Shown: positions 10,997 through 21,588 of the stretch, one piece after another
Layout: each line of letters begins with the position of its first letter
How positions within the stretch are numbered: the first letter of the stretch is position 1
Assembly: GCA_039619475.1 (NCBI GenBank)
Contig: CM077115.1
Location: 553,310,826 to 553,374,825, forward strand
Reading direction: 5' to 3'
Length of the DNA: 64,000 bases
Source: Icerya purchasi
Taxonomy: Eukaryota; Arthropoda; Insecta; Hemiptera; Monophlebidae
Translations under genes and position numbers: made by a program
The notes under the pieces: generated by a model
Seen by the model: the letters and a program-made list of their open reading frames with translations, nothing else
What the model was told of the DNA's origin: nothing
Databases searched by the model: none

Positions 10997-11590
10997 TCAG
11001 CTTAATTTACTGTGGAATGTGATAGCTAAATATTTGATTTTAAAAAGTCGATCAATGTATTTTCGATCGGATAACGCTGAAGGTGTTCCGTTTTCGAATA
11101 AATACATATACAATAAGAATCGTCGGAACGTTCTATAAATCCGGCAGTATCGGTAAAAGCAAAAATTGCACACGCACAGGTCGTCACTCTGCTGCAGAAA
11201 CTTCAGAAACGAGGTAACACGAGAGAACCAGCTGCGGCAGAGGTTGAAATTGGCGACTGTCGTTGAACTGACGAGATTTATTCCTGCTATAAAAATACGA
11301 CGAGGAACGTGTCGCCGAGGATGATGTGAAAACGTTACGCAATAGAAGTAATTTTTTATTAGCGTAATGTTTGTCACACTCTTACCTTGCGCATGTGTCG
11401 AACGTCCGCCGACAAGGGAACTTGTTGCTTTTTGATGTTCGGCTTGACACAGTTTATTGGCGCTCAGCGTCACCCGCTCGCACGCCTCCACCGGTACGGT
11501 AGTAAATAGATCATCCCGGTGATGAGTACGTGAATGTTGTATACAAAAACAGAACGATCTTGATCCGTCAGTGCAAACGACGCAGTGCAA
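10997..11590 (-). CDS. Unrecognised 197-codon open frame, probably spurious
   Basis: This is the longest open frame in the window that I cannot tie to a retroelement. It lies in a locally CpG- and GC-richer patch. The predicted protein is Cys-, Arg- and Phe-rich, with CVVCTDGSRSFCFC near its start, but lacks any other RNase H residue, signal peptide or convincing membrane segment. A conserved host exon or promoter region read on the wrong strand would give a similar picture. I assign no function. Confidence 0.15.
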   Translation of the reverse strand: MHCVVCTDGSRSFCFCIQHSRTHHRDDLFTTVPVEACERVTLSANKLCQAEHQKATSSLVGGRSTHAQGKSVTNITLIKNYFYCVTFSHHPRRHVPRRIFIAGINLVSSTTVANFNLCRSWFSRVTSFLKFLQQSDDLCVCNFCFYRYCRIYRTFRRFLLYMYLFENGTPSALSDRKYIDRLFKIKYLAITFHSKLS

Positions 11591-12008
11591 GATGGTAACA
11601 ATGAAAAAATGAAAGTAAATAGGCCGTCTACTGTTCCCGACCGTCAGGTCGGTTTGTGCAGGTGTAATAAGGACGCTCGGTAACGATACTGTTCTGAGAA
11701 TTTTTAAATTGTCAAAATCTCAAACTCTGTCCGTGTGCACAATTAAGTCGATTACGAAAGGAACACAAAGTTGGCCAGATGTAAACAAACTAAACAGGTA
11801 CGATAAAAGCTGGAAGACTGAAGCGTTTTAAATTGTACTCAGTCAATAAAACCGTTTAAAACAATACCTGAATTAATATATGTAAAGCCGTGAAATATTT
11901 CTGTCGAAACGGACACATTAAAAAAAGATGTAATATATATATTTCGATTGATCTCGCTGACACTCTATGTTAAATTCTACAATCAACTCTTAGTAGGCTA
12001 CAGAAAAG

Positions 12009-12733
12009 ATGTTTAAAAATAATTTTGTTATCGAATTGGACAAGTGCGAATCTTGTAACGAATTCTACTTCGGGTGGGACAATAATAAAGAAATGTCACC
12101 AAAAATGTTTTTTTATTACAGTAAACTTTTAAGGTGTAAAACAGAAAAAATAAGATTACCGACAAGGGAAAATGTGGGACTAGGCATTATGACAATTTGT
12201 ATTTCATAAGACCTAAAGAGGGATTAATAATAATAATATTGATAATGTTGAAGAGGAACTGTTATGAGTCATTTACACTAGGTAACTTACCGAAGGAATT
12301 AAGAGACGAATGTAATTTGGATATATGGAAAGACAAAATAAAAATATGGTTGATTGCGTGGTGCAAAGAATGAGAAATGGATAGTCATAGGAAAGGAACG
12401 GCGATAAGACAGGTAATTGATTGAAAGAGTAAATAATTATAAATGATGTAATGAAAAAAAAAAAAAAACATAATAAAAAAAAACAAACTAATGTTTGGTG
12501 CTCAGTTCTAGCTGCATTACTTATGGCTTATGTGAAAATATTGTGGTACGATGTGCGATGGGTATAAATGTATTGATTTAAAAATTAGGCGTAGAATAGT
12601 AAAAATAGAAGTTAAGTTGAATTATATAAGACGGATATGATGTATTAGATTTAAAATGTACATAATGAATAAACGATATAATTATGTTGGGAACCCACAG
12701 ACGGGCAATTTTGACTTATGAGACCCGCAAATT

Positions 12734-12764
<31 letters not shown>

Positions 12765-12765
12765 T
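12009..12765 (+). mobile_element. Family B LINE, 3' fragment
   Basis: The first part (12009-12209) encodes a late part of the family B protein with NKEMSPKMFFYYSKLLRC and IRLPTREN. The 45.4-45.5 kb copy has NDEMSPKMYYYYYRLLEY and IRLPTRPK in the same order. About 12,290-12,370 encodes LPKELRDECNLDIWKDKIKI, the equivalent of SIWKDEIKIWLIA at 3.3 kb. The 3' UTR then aligns with the first copy over about 350 bp and ends GTTGGGAACCCACAGACGGG before an A-tract at 12,738-12,762. Confidence 0.8.
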
Positions 12766-13700
12766 GTTCACTTGAATTACAGAGGCTAATCATTAGGAAG
12801 AAAATGGAACTATAGGCGAGGCAATTAAAACGGAAACGAACCTAGGTTCAAATCTATCTACATCAATATCCTAATAATCGTTACAACACTGTATCGAAAA
12901 TGTTAGAAATACACACTCACCTTTATACTGCGATGGTGGGGATAGCATCGAATTAAAAAATCAATAGGATACGTACTTGAACGCATTTAAACTAATGATA
13001 AATAATATTGCTGCAATGTGAGCACGAAAATCAACAAAATAGAAAAATATTTAAAAATTATCAAATAACTCAAAAAAGAAAAACAAAAAACACTAATTCC
13101 CTCAAAATGAAATATCTCTTAAAGTTCATTTTACTTAATTTATAATAAATTAATCCATAAAACGCGACTGATTAATAGAGGGTCTATAAAAAAAAAAAAA
13201 AAAAAATAATAATAATATAAAAAGTAAAACTGTTAAAACAGATTTATTTTTGTACTATTTTTAAATTCTGAACACGTGGCGCTGTTACGTGGTTATTACT
13301 GACACAACCGGATGACGTATTAGAAATCTAGCACCTATAATAGGCGGAAGACTAATATGATTTTGTTTTGATATAACAAACGAAAATTATTTTAGATACG
13401 AAATTCAAAAGACGTTGAAATTTCAGACAATAACAAGGCATTGAAGAAAGGAATTTAACCATTTTAAAAATTATTTAATAACTATTGTCACGGTAACATT
13501 GTATTGTTGACAGCTTATGAGGACCGAACCAATTAATCAACAACAAGCAACTAGACATCTAATACGTAATCATTTACAAGCCCCTTTTTCTAGCGTACCT
13601 ATTGGTCGGGAAATATTTTCACGGGGAATATCGAATATTTGACATTCTTTTATTTATCGAGACTTGCAAATACTTCACGAAAATTCCGAGAAGGTAATAG
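12766..13700. other. Unassigned AT-rich stretch
   Basis: A-rich tracts near 13,020-13,230 and otherwise plain sequence. A box-B-like string near 12,840 is not supported by an A-box and was not called. Confidence 0.4.
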
Positions 13701-13704
13701 TAGA

Positions 13705-13850
13705 TCTTTAGCGTAGGTGGTTACTTATTAGTACGTCGTTCAGGTAGGACCTAGTTCAAATCCCGCAGTTGCGCATTGGAAAAGTATAAATAAATTCCTC
13801 TTACGTTGGGTTAATGTCCACAGTAGACGAACGCAAAAAAATATAAATAT
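13705..13850 (+). mobile_element. tRNA-like SINE, family 2
   Basis: TAGCGTAGGTGGTTA resembles an RNA polymerase III A-box. About 30 bases later AGTTCAAATCCCGC fits a B-box, so the head looks like a degenerate tRNA. The body continues through TTGGGTTAATGTCCACAG to an A-rich tail near 13,837-13,862. A decayed relative on the minus strand at about 21.43-21.51 kb shares the AGGTAGGACCT block in the same place. SINEs are mobilised by LINE proteins. No coding content. Confidence 0.55.
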
Positions 13851-14599
13851 AAAAAACGAAAAATAGATCTTTCCGCTGACAACGTTTCAGTTATTGCAAC
13901 CTTGGGTGTTAATACTACTATTAAACATTGATGCTACAAGTTGTGCAACCGAACAACTCTGATTGATGACATTTTTCAAAATTAAAATGTGAAAATGTCA
14001 TCGAAATCGTAGTCAGTGGCGTAACAAATTTGTTTCGGAATACCCAAAAAATTCCATCAAATATAAAACGAGAAGTATACAAACCGAAATAATTATGTTC
14101 CGATTGAAATAAAAAAAATAAAAACAAATAAGTATCACGCAGCAAGTAGAAGGTGATAATGAAACCGTTATTCTTCAACAAAAGCAAGATAAACTCCGTC
14201 ATGAATTAAGAAATGCAAAGCAGACTGATTTTGAAAACTATTTCAAATCACTGAAGCCAAGAGAACTCCGTAACAAAAATTTCAGAAGAAACGTAAAAAA
14301 CGCATTCGCATCGTGCCTGAAAACAATTTTCAATACGGTCTTCATTCAGCTCGAGCAACCGTTCCAGCTAAATCTTTTCGGCGGATCACTCCAAGAAAAC
14401 AGCTGGAATAGATGAAATAACTATTACCGATCTACACTAAATATCTGCCACCCTCCCCGGCTGAATATTTAATACCATTCTACAACCAGATGGATGATAT
14501 TGATGATCGTAAAGCCTTAAAAAATACGCGAGAGAAGTCATTGCACCGGCTACTCAGCTTATTAAACAACTAATTCCATGAAGGATATATCTCCAGCAC

Positions 14600-15385
14600 C
14601 GGTGAATAATAACATCGTACCGTCAGTTTGTTTTTCGACCACAAAAGCTAGCAGAAGCTACACTTCATCGATGTATTGGAAAGGCCCTTGATATGTTCAG
14701 CGGGTTTTTTAGATTCCACAGAAGATTCTCCCATTGGATTCATTGCCATTCTCTTCCCCTTCTACTTATGAAATAGAACATACGTGATAAATGGTTAATT
14801 ATTTCGTATGCAAAGATGGAATACCATATCTTATGCTTTTTAGTTCCGCGAGAGGAGGTCCCTCAATTCTGGATGCTATATTTAGCTGACCCGTCTGAAT
14901 CGAGCCGTCAATTCCAGCGGCATTTGCTGATGATATTGGTTTCTAATATATTAAATATCATACGAATATGATAGAAAATTAATTTTAAAAGTTGTCGAGT
15001 CTAACGAACAAAAACGCCACTATTACAGTAAAAATAGATAATGTCGAAACACGTAGATATCCAATATCAAGTATTTTAGAGTCCCTCTAGATCGTCGTCT
15101 TACATTGCACAAAAAAGCGTAAAGAGATATAATATTATCTTCTTTAATAAATCGTCATAAAGCTTCAAAATTAAAAAAAAAAAAAATCTACTTGACGACT
15201 ATAGAGCGTCATTGCGAACGTATTATACAAAAACGCAAGGGTAACCTTATTCAAAGTCCTTTGAACTATCGCGTCTCAAATCCAATTCTTCATAACGACT
15301 TGGATATTCCTCTTGTTAAAAAACATTCCATATTTAGCGATAAAGCAAAATTTTTTGAAAGATTAATATCCCGAATTCTCTAAAG
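14600..15385 (+). mobile_element. Family F LINE (Jockey-like), RT fragment
   Basis: Frames change repeatedly, but the RT motifs appear in order: QFVFRP at about 14,625, a VPQ with shifted continuation at about 14,857, FADDI at 14,933-14,947, then the DRRLTLHKKA thumb near 15,100. The last open segment (15192-15383) contains LHNDLDIPLVKKHSIFSDKA, which closely resembles the end of Jockey-clade RT proteins. No RNase H follows, which also fits Jockey. Upstream sequence to about 14,220 may belong to it but is too decayed to be sure. Confidence 0.7.
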
Positions 15386-16720
15386 TTAATAACGTATAAA
15401 TATATAATATTCCAGATAATGCGAGAACAGATTTTAAAAGGGTGAAAATGAACCGCGATGTAATAATATTTTTTTTTCTCATCCCCCCTTATATTTCCAT
15501 TGTACCGTAAGTGTCTTAAGTGCGATCACTTCCAGAGGAGGACCAGTCCACATTCTTTGAGCAATATTTAATTGGATACGTCGCACGGAGAGTCCTTCTT
15601 AGTGCCAAATACCCTGAGTAGACACCTTACTTAAAACGGGGTTGCCGCGATGTTAGAATCTTTCTCTAGTGCATCCTAAGTTAAGTTCTCTTCATGTTTA
15701 ATAACGGTATTCGCTTCTCGAATACCGGAATGTTTTGTTACCGGATAACTTTAACCGCATATTGGTAAGTCTTTCCTCGGTATTAACTGGTCTCCTGCGA
15801 GCGCAATGCTTAACTGCATCTGTCGCTCTGATGTCCAAATACTGTCAGCTAAAACTTGATCCGGCAGCTGTCGGATGGTCCACATTGGTTGTCGCGGTGT
15901 CACCGATTTTCCCGTAACATCTTAATCGACTTTTCTACAGGTACACTTAACATAACGTCTGACATTCAAGTATTTTAAATTAGATTCCTCTCGAAATACT
16001 CGAATACTTTTTTTCTCTTTCTAAACAGTTTTTCCTCTTCCATATGCTGTCCGCTAGAATGTCACCAGCTGCCGTATAAAAATCCTACTGATCTTCATTA
16101 TAAACATTCACAAGGTTTTTATTTTCTTGTTATATGTACCGAGTTGACTTACACACACTGGTGTATAATATCTTGAAACAAATCTCTCACTGGAGTAATC
16201 TGGATCGTATCACTTTTCTAAGTTTACAGTGCTGTTAGAATACCGAAAAACAGCAAAGAATCGGATGATATAAATATGTTTACGCGGAGAGAATCTACAA
16301 GGATAGCGGAGAAAACTGATTAGCCGATAGAGCTGTACAACAATTATACAATTTAAGAAGAGAATAAAAAATTTAATTGAAAAATAATTATCAATAGAAG
16401 AGTTAATTACGTTGTTTACTATTACTCGGCGGGCTCTGACTAGGCGATGACGATTATTATCATGAACATTATTAGCGTATATCGACGCTCACTGACGTTT
16501 GATAACAAAAGAAATAAATTCCGCACGCACGAGCACTCCTGTCAAAACAACAATCGTGTCGTATACATTTTCGGATGTCTTGCCGTGATCGCGGATCCTA
16601 TGCAACACGATGCGTCGCGCTGATCAGTATTCTGGACACTAGCATTAACCGTTGTCCGAATAGAGAAACGAACTGACGTAACCGGTGGACCAGCGCACTT
16701 TTCGTTTTTATTTTTCTTTC

Positions 16721-16758
<38 letters not shown>

Positions 16759-18328
16759 AGACAAAGAATACAAATTAAAAGACAAATAACAACAGTACAG
16801 ATATAGCTTGCTTTGATCGAGGATGTCGACAGAGGATGTTACTAAATGGAACAATGTGTGTATTCGGAGAAAATGCCGTAGACTCAGTTAATAATAGTTA
16901 GTGGTGAAATCGGGAAAAACAGAATATGGTTGTTTTTTTTTTTTGTTTTTTTTTTTAACGTAAATGGAGAAATACAAATAAAAAATACGAAATAAAATTT
17001 TTTTGGGTAGTTTCGATAAGAAAAGAATTCTCTCAATTTCTAAACACAAATAACAAAAAACTTTTATTACAAAAAATCAGATATAATTGTTTTAAAAATA
17101 GCAGACACGTTTCGGAAATCCATTCTCAAACGATTTATGTTATTTTTAATAATCGCTTTTTCGTAATGAAAATAATTCAGTAGCGGTAAAATAACATAAT
17201 TAATAAAAACTTCCTTTCGCGCTAAAGTCGCGGTACCTGTTAACTGCAAAAACATTTCATTTATTTTATTGCACGCTTACTTTTTGTAATAATCCCTCTT
17301 ACAGGTATAACAACAAGGTGTGAACAATGGTGCCACCTACTCAATTGTGATGAGCACCCCGGCGAAGGCTAACGTTTTAATTTAACGCTTACTGACTATT
17401 TTATCGGAAGACTATATTTGGACGACGGTTTAACGCAAAATCTAAAGTGAAGAAAAATAAATAATTTAAAAACTGGCGTTTGTAATTTATTACCTTTTTT
17501 TTTTAAAGTTAAACTTCTTACGGCACGGCAGGGAAAAATTTAAATGTAGGGTAGGTATGTATTTGTGTGCATGTGTAAGTATGCATAAGTGTCTGTCTGG
17601 GTCTAGTAATATACCAAAATGAGTAAATGTATAGTTAAGTATTTATACTACGGGACTTCGTATAGTATATAGTTTATGAGCATTCTCATATCTATACATG
17701 TAATAAGTACGTGTACACAACACTCTATAGAAAGATATTCACGATACAACACATTAGACATTTAGTCTGCTAGTGAGTTTTTAAATCATAATTTCAAATG
17801 TGTATTTTAATTTGTATGAAATAGATTGTCCCTTAGTATATATGTATATATATATGTATTTATATTTATATTTATTTTTATATGATTGCAATAATGATAA
17901 TAATAAATGTGTTACTTATATATAAAATTAATTTAAAATATATTATAGAATTTAATACATATAAGCCAAAGAAGTTTCACTTCCTCCGCGTGTACACACT
18001 GATACACGCGTCATAATTTTTTTTTTGTATGTGTTTTAGTCACCGATATTCATCTGATCTCTCATTCACAATGTTAAGTTTTTGGGCTTCCCAAATGAAA
18101 AAAAAGAATCGATTTTACACCATCAAGTATTTTCTACGGTTTATTTTCAGTCGTAAAGTGAACCCTCCTCCAATAATGAAAATTCGCTATTTTCGCAGAC
18201 TTATTAATAATGTCCCTACAGTAGTCGATTCAAGCGTTATCAAAAATTAAATACAGCTGAAGCCACAAAATCACGCTTTCGGATTAGGTCGGAAATCAAA
18301 ATAAGCTGGATTTAACATTTAAGAAAGC
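15386..18328. other. Unassigned stretch with a (CT)n tract
   Basis: About 15,480-15,950 and 16,480-16,700 are CpG-richer than average and contain a 60-codon frame (15735-15917) that I do not recognise. There are AT-rich runs at 17.8-17.95 kb. No retroelement domains were seen. Confidence 0.4.
16726..16754. repeat. (CT)n microsatellite
   Basis: A nearly perfect CT dinucleotide run of about 29 bases. Confidence 0.95.
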
Positions 18329-18407
18329 TTTTTTTTTTTTTTTTTTTTTTTTTGGGTTCGTCATAAAGACATTGGCCCAAGAAGAGGGGAAAGAATAAGA
18401 AGCGGAA

Positions 18408-19550
18408 TCAGATGTTTACGCGATCAGATATGGAAGATAGGAAAGACTCAAGTGCTGGAATGACCAAGGGTGATAGCAAGGAGAGGACAAAAGATGCACA
18501 GTACGGAGTTGGAAGACCACTTGACAAAAGAAAAGAGTACAAGGAAGAACGTTCGGAAGCGATATAAGTGCACTCAAACAAAATGTGATTAGCGTCACCT
18601 ATAAAGTTGTGAGAGGAAGGGTGTAGGGGGCAGTGAGGAGAGGGGACTAGAGAAAAACGAAATAGGGAAGTAGGAAGCAAACTGTGCCCAAAGCGTAGGC
18701 GACAGATTGCAGAAAGAGTTGAATGCCGCATGGAGGGAAAATTGAAAAACCATGGATAAGACGGTAGATTAGGCTGGATAAAGAGATAAAAGGAATCCGG
18801 ATTTGAGAATGAAGAGGAATACGAATTTAACCATAGTTTGGAATGAGCTGAAGTGGAGAGGAGATTAATATTATGAGATGAAAAGACGCTGAGGAATTCC
18901 CCGGTAGAAGAGGATGAACGAGCTAGTGTATCGGCCGACTCGTTACCCTCGATTCCAGAGTGGCCAGGAATCCACAGTAGGTCAATTTGGATAGAGTGAG
19001 AAAGAAAAATGTTGTGAATAAGAGAGCTTATGAGAAGGATTATGTAATCAGCAGAGGAAGAAGGAAAAGAAGAGGAGATGGCTTGAAGGACACTGTGGGA
19101 ATCCGATATAATAAGGACTTCATGCGAAACTAGGGAAGAAGCAACAAAAAGGACGGCACGCAGGATGGCAGTAGACTCGGCATAGAACACTGAACAGAAG
19201 GAAGGAAGTTTGAAGGTTTCGAAATAGTTTGAGGAAGGACAGAAGAAGGCCGAACCAACTCCATTGGGTCCTTTGGAGCCGTCAGTAAAGATCGCAAAAT
19301 GATTAGGGAAAAGAGAGCCAACGGTATTTAAGAATTCTGATTGAACAACATGATGAAGGAGAGGTTTGGTAGGATAAACAATTAATAGGATGTAAGTGTG
19401 TGGAAAAATTGGAAGAAAAGTATGGCAACTTGTCGTATGAATAAATATAAGGAGAAAACTGAGAGAGTCGGGTGGAAATGAGAGATAGTATTGGCGTTTT
19501 GTTGGTGGCAAATCGCCAGCTGTGGTGGATATAAGAATAGGAATTAACAA
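18408..19550 (-). pseudogene. RNase H and C-terminal domain, family A
   Basis: A frame of 380 codons. RNase H catalytic residues are all visible: Asp in FAIFTDGSKG, Glu in FYAESTAIL, Asp in IISDSHSVL and Asp in NESADTLA, with the finger LLWIPGHSGIEGN between. The C-terminus has CRLRFGHSLLP and a CPLH...NHILFEC segment that replaces the CCHC knuckle of family D. The first about 90 residues are the shifted linker. The domain itself could be intact. The element as a whole is not, because RT is in another frame. Confidence 0.88.
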
Positions 19551-19773
19551 GGGAAGAAGAAGAAATAGGAAGACGTTTGATTAAAAAGCGATAACCTAGA
19601 TAGGACCTTCGAACGAAGATAGGAGGGATGAGTGATTCGGCATGTAAAGCAGGGATAGGAGTAGACTTCCTAGCTCCCAGACAGAGACGAAGACAAACAT
19701 TTTGAACACGGTCGAGTTTGGAGAGCAAGGATCTGGAGGAATTTCCATATATATGTAAAACAACAATAATCAA
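19303..19773 (-). pseudogene. RT-to-RNase H connection, family A
   Basis: A frame of 156 codons overlapping both neighbours. After residue 10 it carries SSRSLLSKLDRVQNVCLRLC and ARKSTPIPALHAESLIPP, the usual post-thumb segment of these elements, then a Tyr/Ser-rich linker. The 5.7 kb and 48.4 kb copies show the same segment. It bridges the two longer frames by a +1 or -1 shift at each end. It is part of one broken polyprotein, not a separate gene. Confidence 0.8.
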
Positions 19774-21034
19774 GGATAGAACGAATAAAGAATTTGTAAA
19801 ACATTAGTAGAATGCATGGATCTCTACCCCAATGAGTATGGGAAAGAGACTTTATCAGGTTGAGCCTTTTGAGGGAAGACAGGTAGAGATAGTTGATGTG
19901 ATTATGAAACGAAAGGCGACTATCTACAAAAATGCCTAAATAGCGGAAAGAGGAAGAAAGAGGGATCGGAACGTTATTGATGACGAGGCTAATTAGGGAG
20001 GGGTCAAAAGGACGGAGAGTAAACACAACAACAGAGGATTTAACAGATGAAATGGAAAGATGTATATTTGATAAGAATCTTTCTAATGATGTTAAAGAAT
20101 TTTGGAGCTGGAAGCTAGCGACTGAAATATTACGATGAGAGGAGTAGATGAGGATATCATCGGCGTAAAAAAGGGAAGGTGAACTTAGAGAAATGGAAGC
20201 GATATTGATAAAATAGATGTTGAACAGAGTTGGACTAAGACAGGAGCCTTGCGGCAATCCGCGGAATACTGACTTAATGTAGGTTTTAGAAGGAGTAGAA
20301 AGAATAACAGTTCTACATTTAAAAAGATTACTAATGAGAGAAGAGAAGTGAGCGGGTATATTAAAGGAAAGCATTATATCAAACAAAGTAGGGAGGTGAA
20401 CATTGTCGAAGACCGCAGTAATGTCAACAAAAGAAGCAACAAGAAATTCTTTACGGATGAATGCCGAGTAGACGTCTACCAAGAACGAACTGATACAATC
20501 CGGGGGGCCGCGACCAGGGCGAAAACCATACATGTTGTTAGGCAGCAAATCGTTACGTTCGAGCCACCAGACAAGACGTCTGTTAATTAAGCTTTCGAAA
20601 AGCTTTTTAACGCAAGAAGCAAGAGAAATTGGACGAAGAGCTGAAGAATTAAACTTTGGGATCGGGATGACGATAAAGGTATTCCAAGAGGAAGGAGTGG
20701 AGCAGGAACGAAGAAAGGGGTTAAATAAGTTCAAAAGGAACCGAAGAGAGTACTCAGAGAGGTTTTTGAGAATGGGGAAGGAAATTCCATCTTTTCCAGG
20801 AGAGAAGTTCCCTGAATTACGTAAGGATGCTTCTAATTCTGTAAAAGTAAATGAAGAAACCAAAAAATGTGAGGAGGAACGGCATGAAACAGGATTCTTG
20901 AAAGTTTGGAACGTAACTGGGAGCAATAGAATAAAGCTTTTTACGTAAATGGCTCTCGATTTCTCGGTATTTGTAATTTCAACTACACCCAGTTCGAGTA
21001 GCAGATACTGTTTTATAATGGACCACACACACAC
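19670..21034 (-). pseudogene. Reverse transcriptase, family A
   Basis: A frame of 454 codons. The RT fingers include GKDGISFPILKNLSEY and LRPISLASCVKKLFESLINR, followed by NNMYGFRPGRG (about residues 167-177). Motif A is SFVDITAVFDNV (201-212), motif B is GLPQGSCLSPTLFN (259-272), and motif C is the standard YADD (290-293). The thumb has SFRYLGIFVDSRLSFHNHI. All catalytic aspartates are present. The first about 45 residues look like flank. The frame ends prematurely where it shifts into the 19303-19773 frame. Confidence 0.88.
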
Positions 21035-21431
21035 AAAAACGACACCTTTCCGAGGAAAGTAAACGAGATTTAATTTTCGATTTCTTTTTGCTAAAATTAA
21101 TATGTACTCGCCTGCGATATTTCGAAATTATCCTCATACTTCCTTGTATTTGCAATATTGGCTCTATCCATTCACTTTGGAATTTTTAAAATTTACATAC
21201 AATTAACGAAATTATGTATCGCAAAAGGAACACGCATTTGTATTAAAGGTTTTTTGTTTGTTTTTTTTTTTGACTGAGCAAGTATTATAAAATAATCGAG
21301 TATTATAATAAAAATATAAGTTAAAGAAATAAAAAGTACTCTGCCTGCTAATATAAATTGATTTCATTTTATTTCTCTTTTTTTTTTTTTTAAAGGGGTC
21401 AACTATCAGCGGAAGTGTGAAATTTGTAAAA
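21035..21431. other. Unassigned stretch
   Basis: AT-rich sequence between the family A 5' end and a SINE remnant, with T-runs at about 21,255-21,270 and 21,378-21,391. Nothing coding was recognised. Confidence 0.4.
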
Positions 21432-21510
21432 GTTTCATTGCGCGTCATCAGGTCCTACCTAAATGAGACACCATTGCTTGATCAACTACGCCGCCATAGC
21501 TGGCTAATGT
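21432..21510 (-). mobile_element. Decayed relative of SINE family 2
   Basis: Read on the minus strand, GGCGTAGTTGATCAAGCAAT is followed by AGGTAGGACCTGATGACGCGC. The 13.7 kb SINE has AGCGTAGGTGGTTA followed by AGGTAGGACCTAGTTCAAATC at the same spacing. The B-box is lost. Only the head is recognisable. Confidence 0.4.
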
Positions 21511-21588
21511 AAACTTCCATATTAAGAGTTGTTGGTATTAATAGAAAAAAGTAACGTAAAAATAAATTAAGATTAATGCGACACCAAA

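Larger units (their letters stand above)
9061..12008. other. Unassigned stretch with microsatellites
   Basis: No retroelement protein signal was found. It contains the AAT/ATT microsatellite pair near 9.9 kb, the (AC)n at 10.3 kb, and a CpG-richer patch at about 11,000-11,600 that holds a long minus-strand frame (listed separately). T-rich runs occupy 9,480-9,600. Confidence 0.4.
18329..21034 (-). mobile_element. Family A LINE, longest copy (RT and RNase H)
   Basis: Minus-strand non-LTR element of about 2.7 kb, the best reference for family A here. From 5' to 3' it has RT (19670-21034), a frameshifted connection (19303-19773), RNase H and C-terminus (18408-19550), and a short 3' UTR reading TTGGGCCAATG...GACGAACCC. 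It ends in a 25-base poly(A), seen as T at 18329-18353. Endonuclease and ORF1 are missing, so it is 5'-truncated. Only about two frameshifts separate it from an open RT-RNase H frame, which suggests modest age. Confidence 0.92.

Noticed and set aside
10997..11590. TDGSRS near the start of the minus-strand frame, like the first RNase H motif
   Set aside because: No Glu, later Asp or finger motif follows, and the flanking sequence shows no RT. Treated as coincidence.
12820..12870. CCTAGGTTCAAATC, resembling a pol III B-box
   Set aside because: No A-box at the right distance and no match to either SINE family.
18329..21034. Exact target-site duplication for the largest family A copy
   Set aside because: AAGAAAGC left of the tail resembles AATAAAGC near 20,930, but the match is imperfect and lies inside uncertain 5' sequence.
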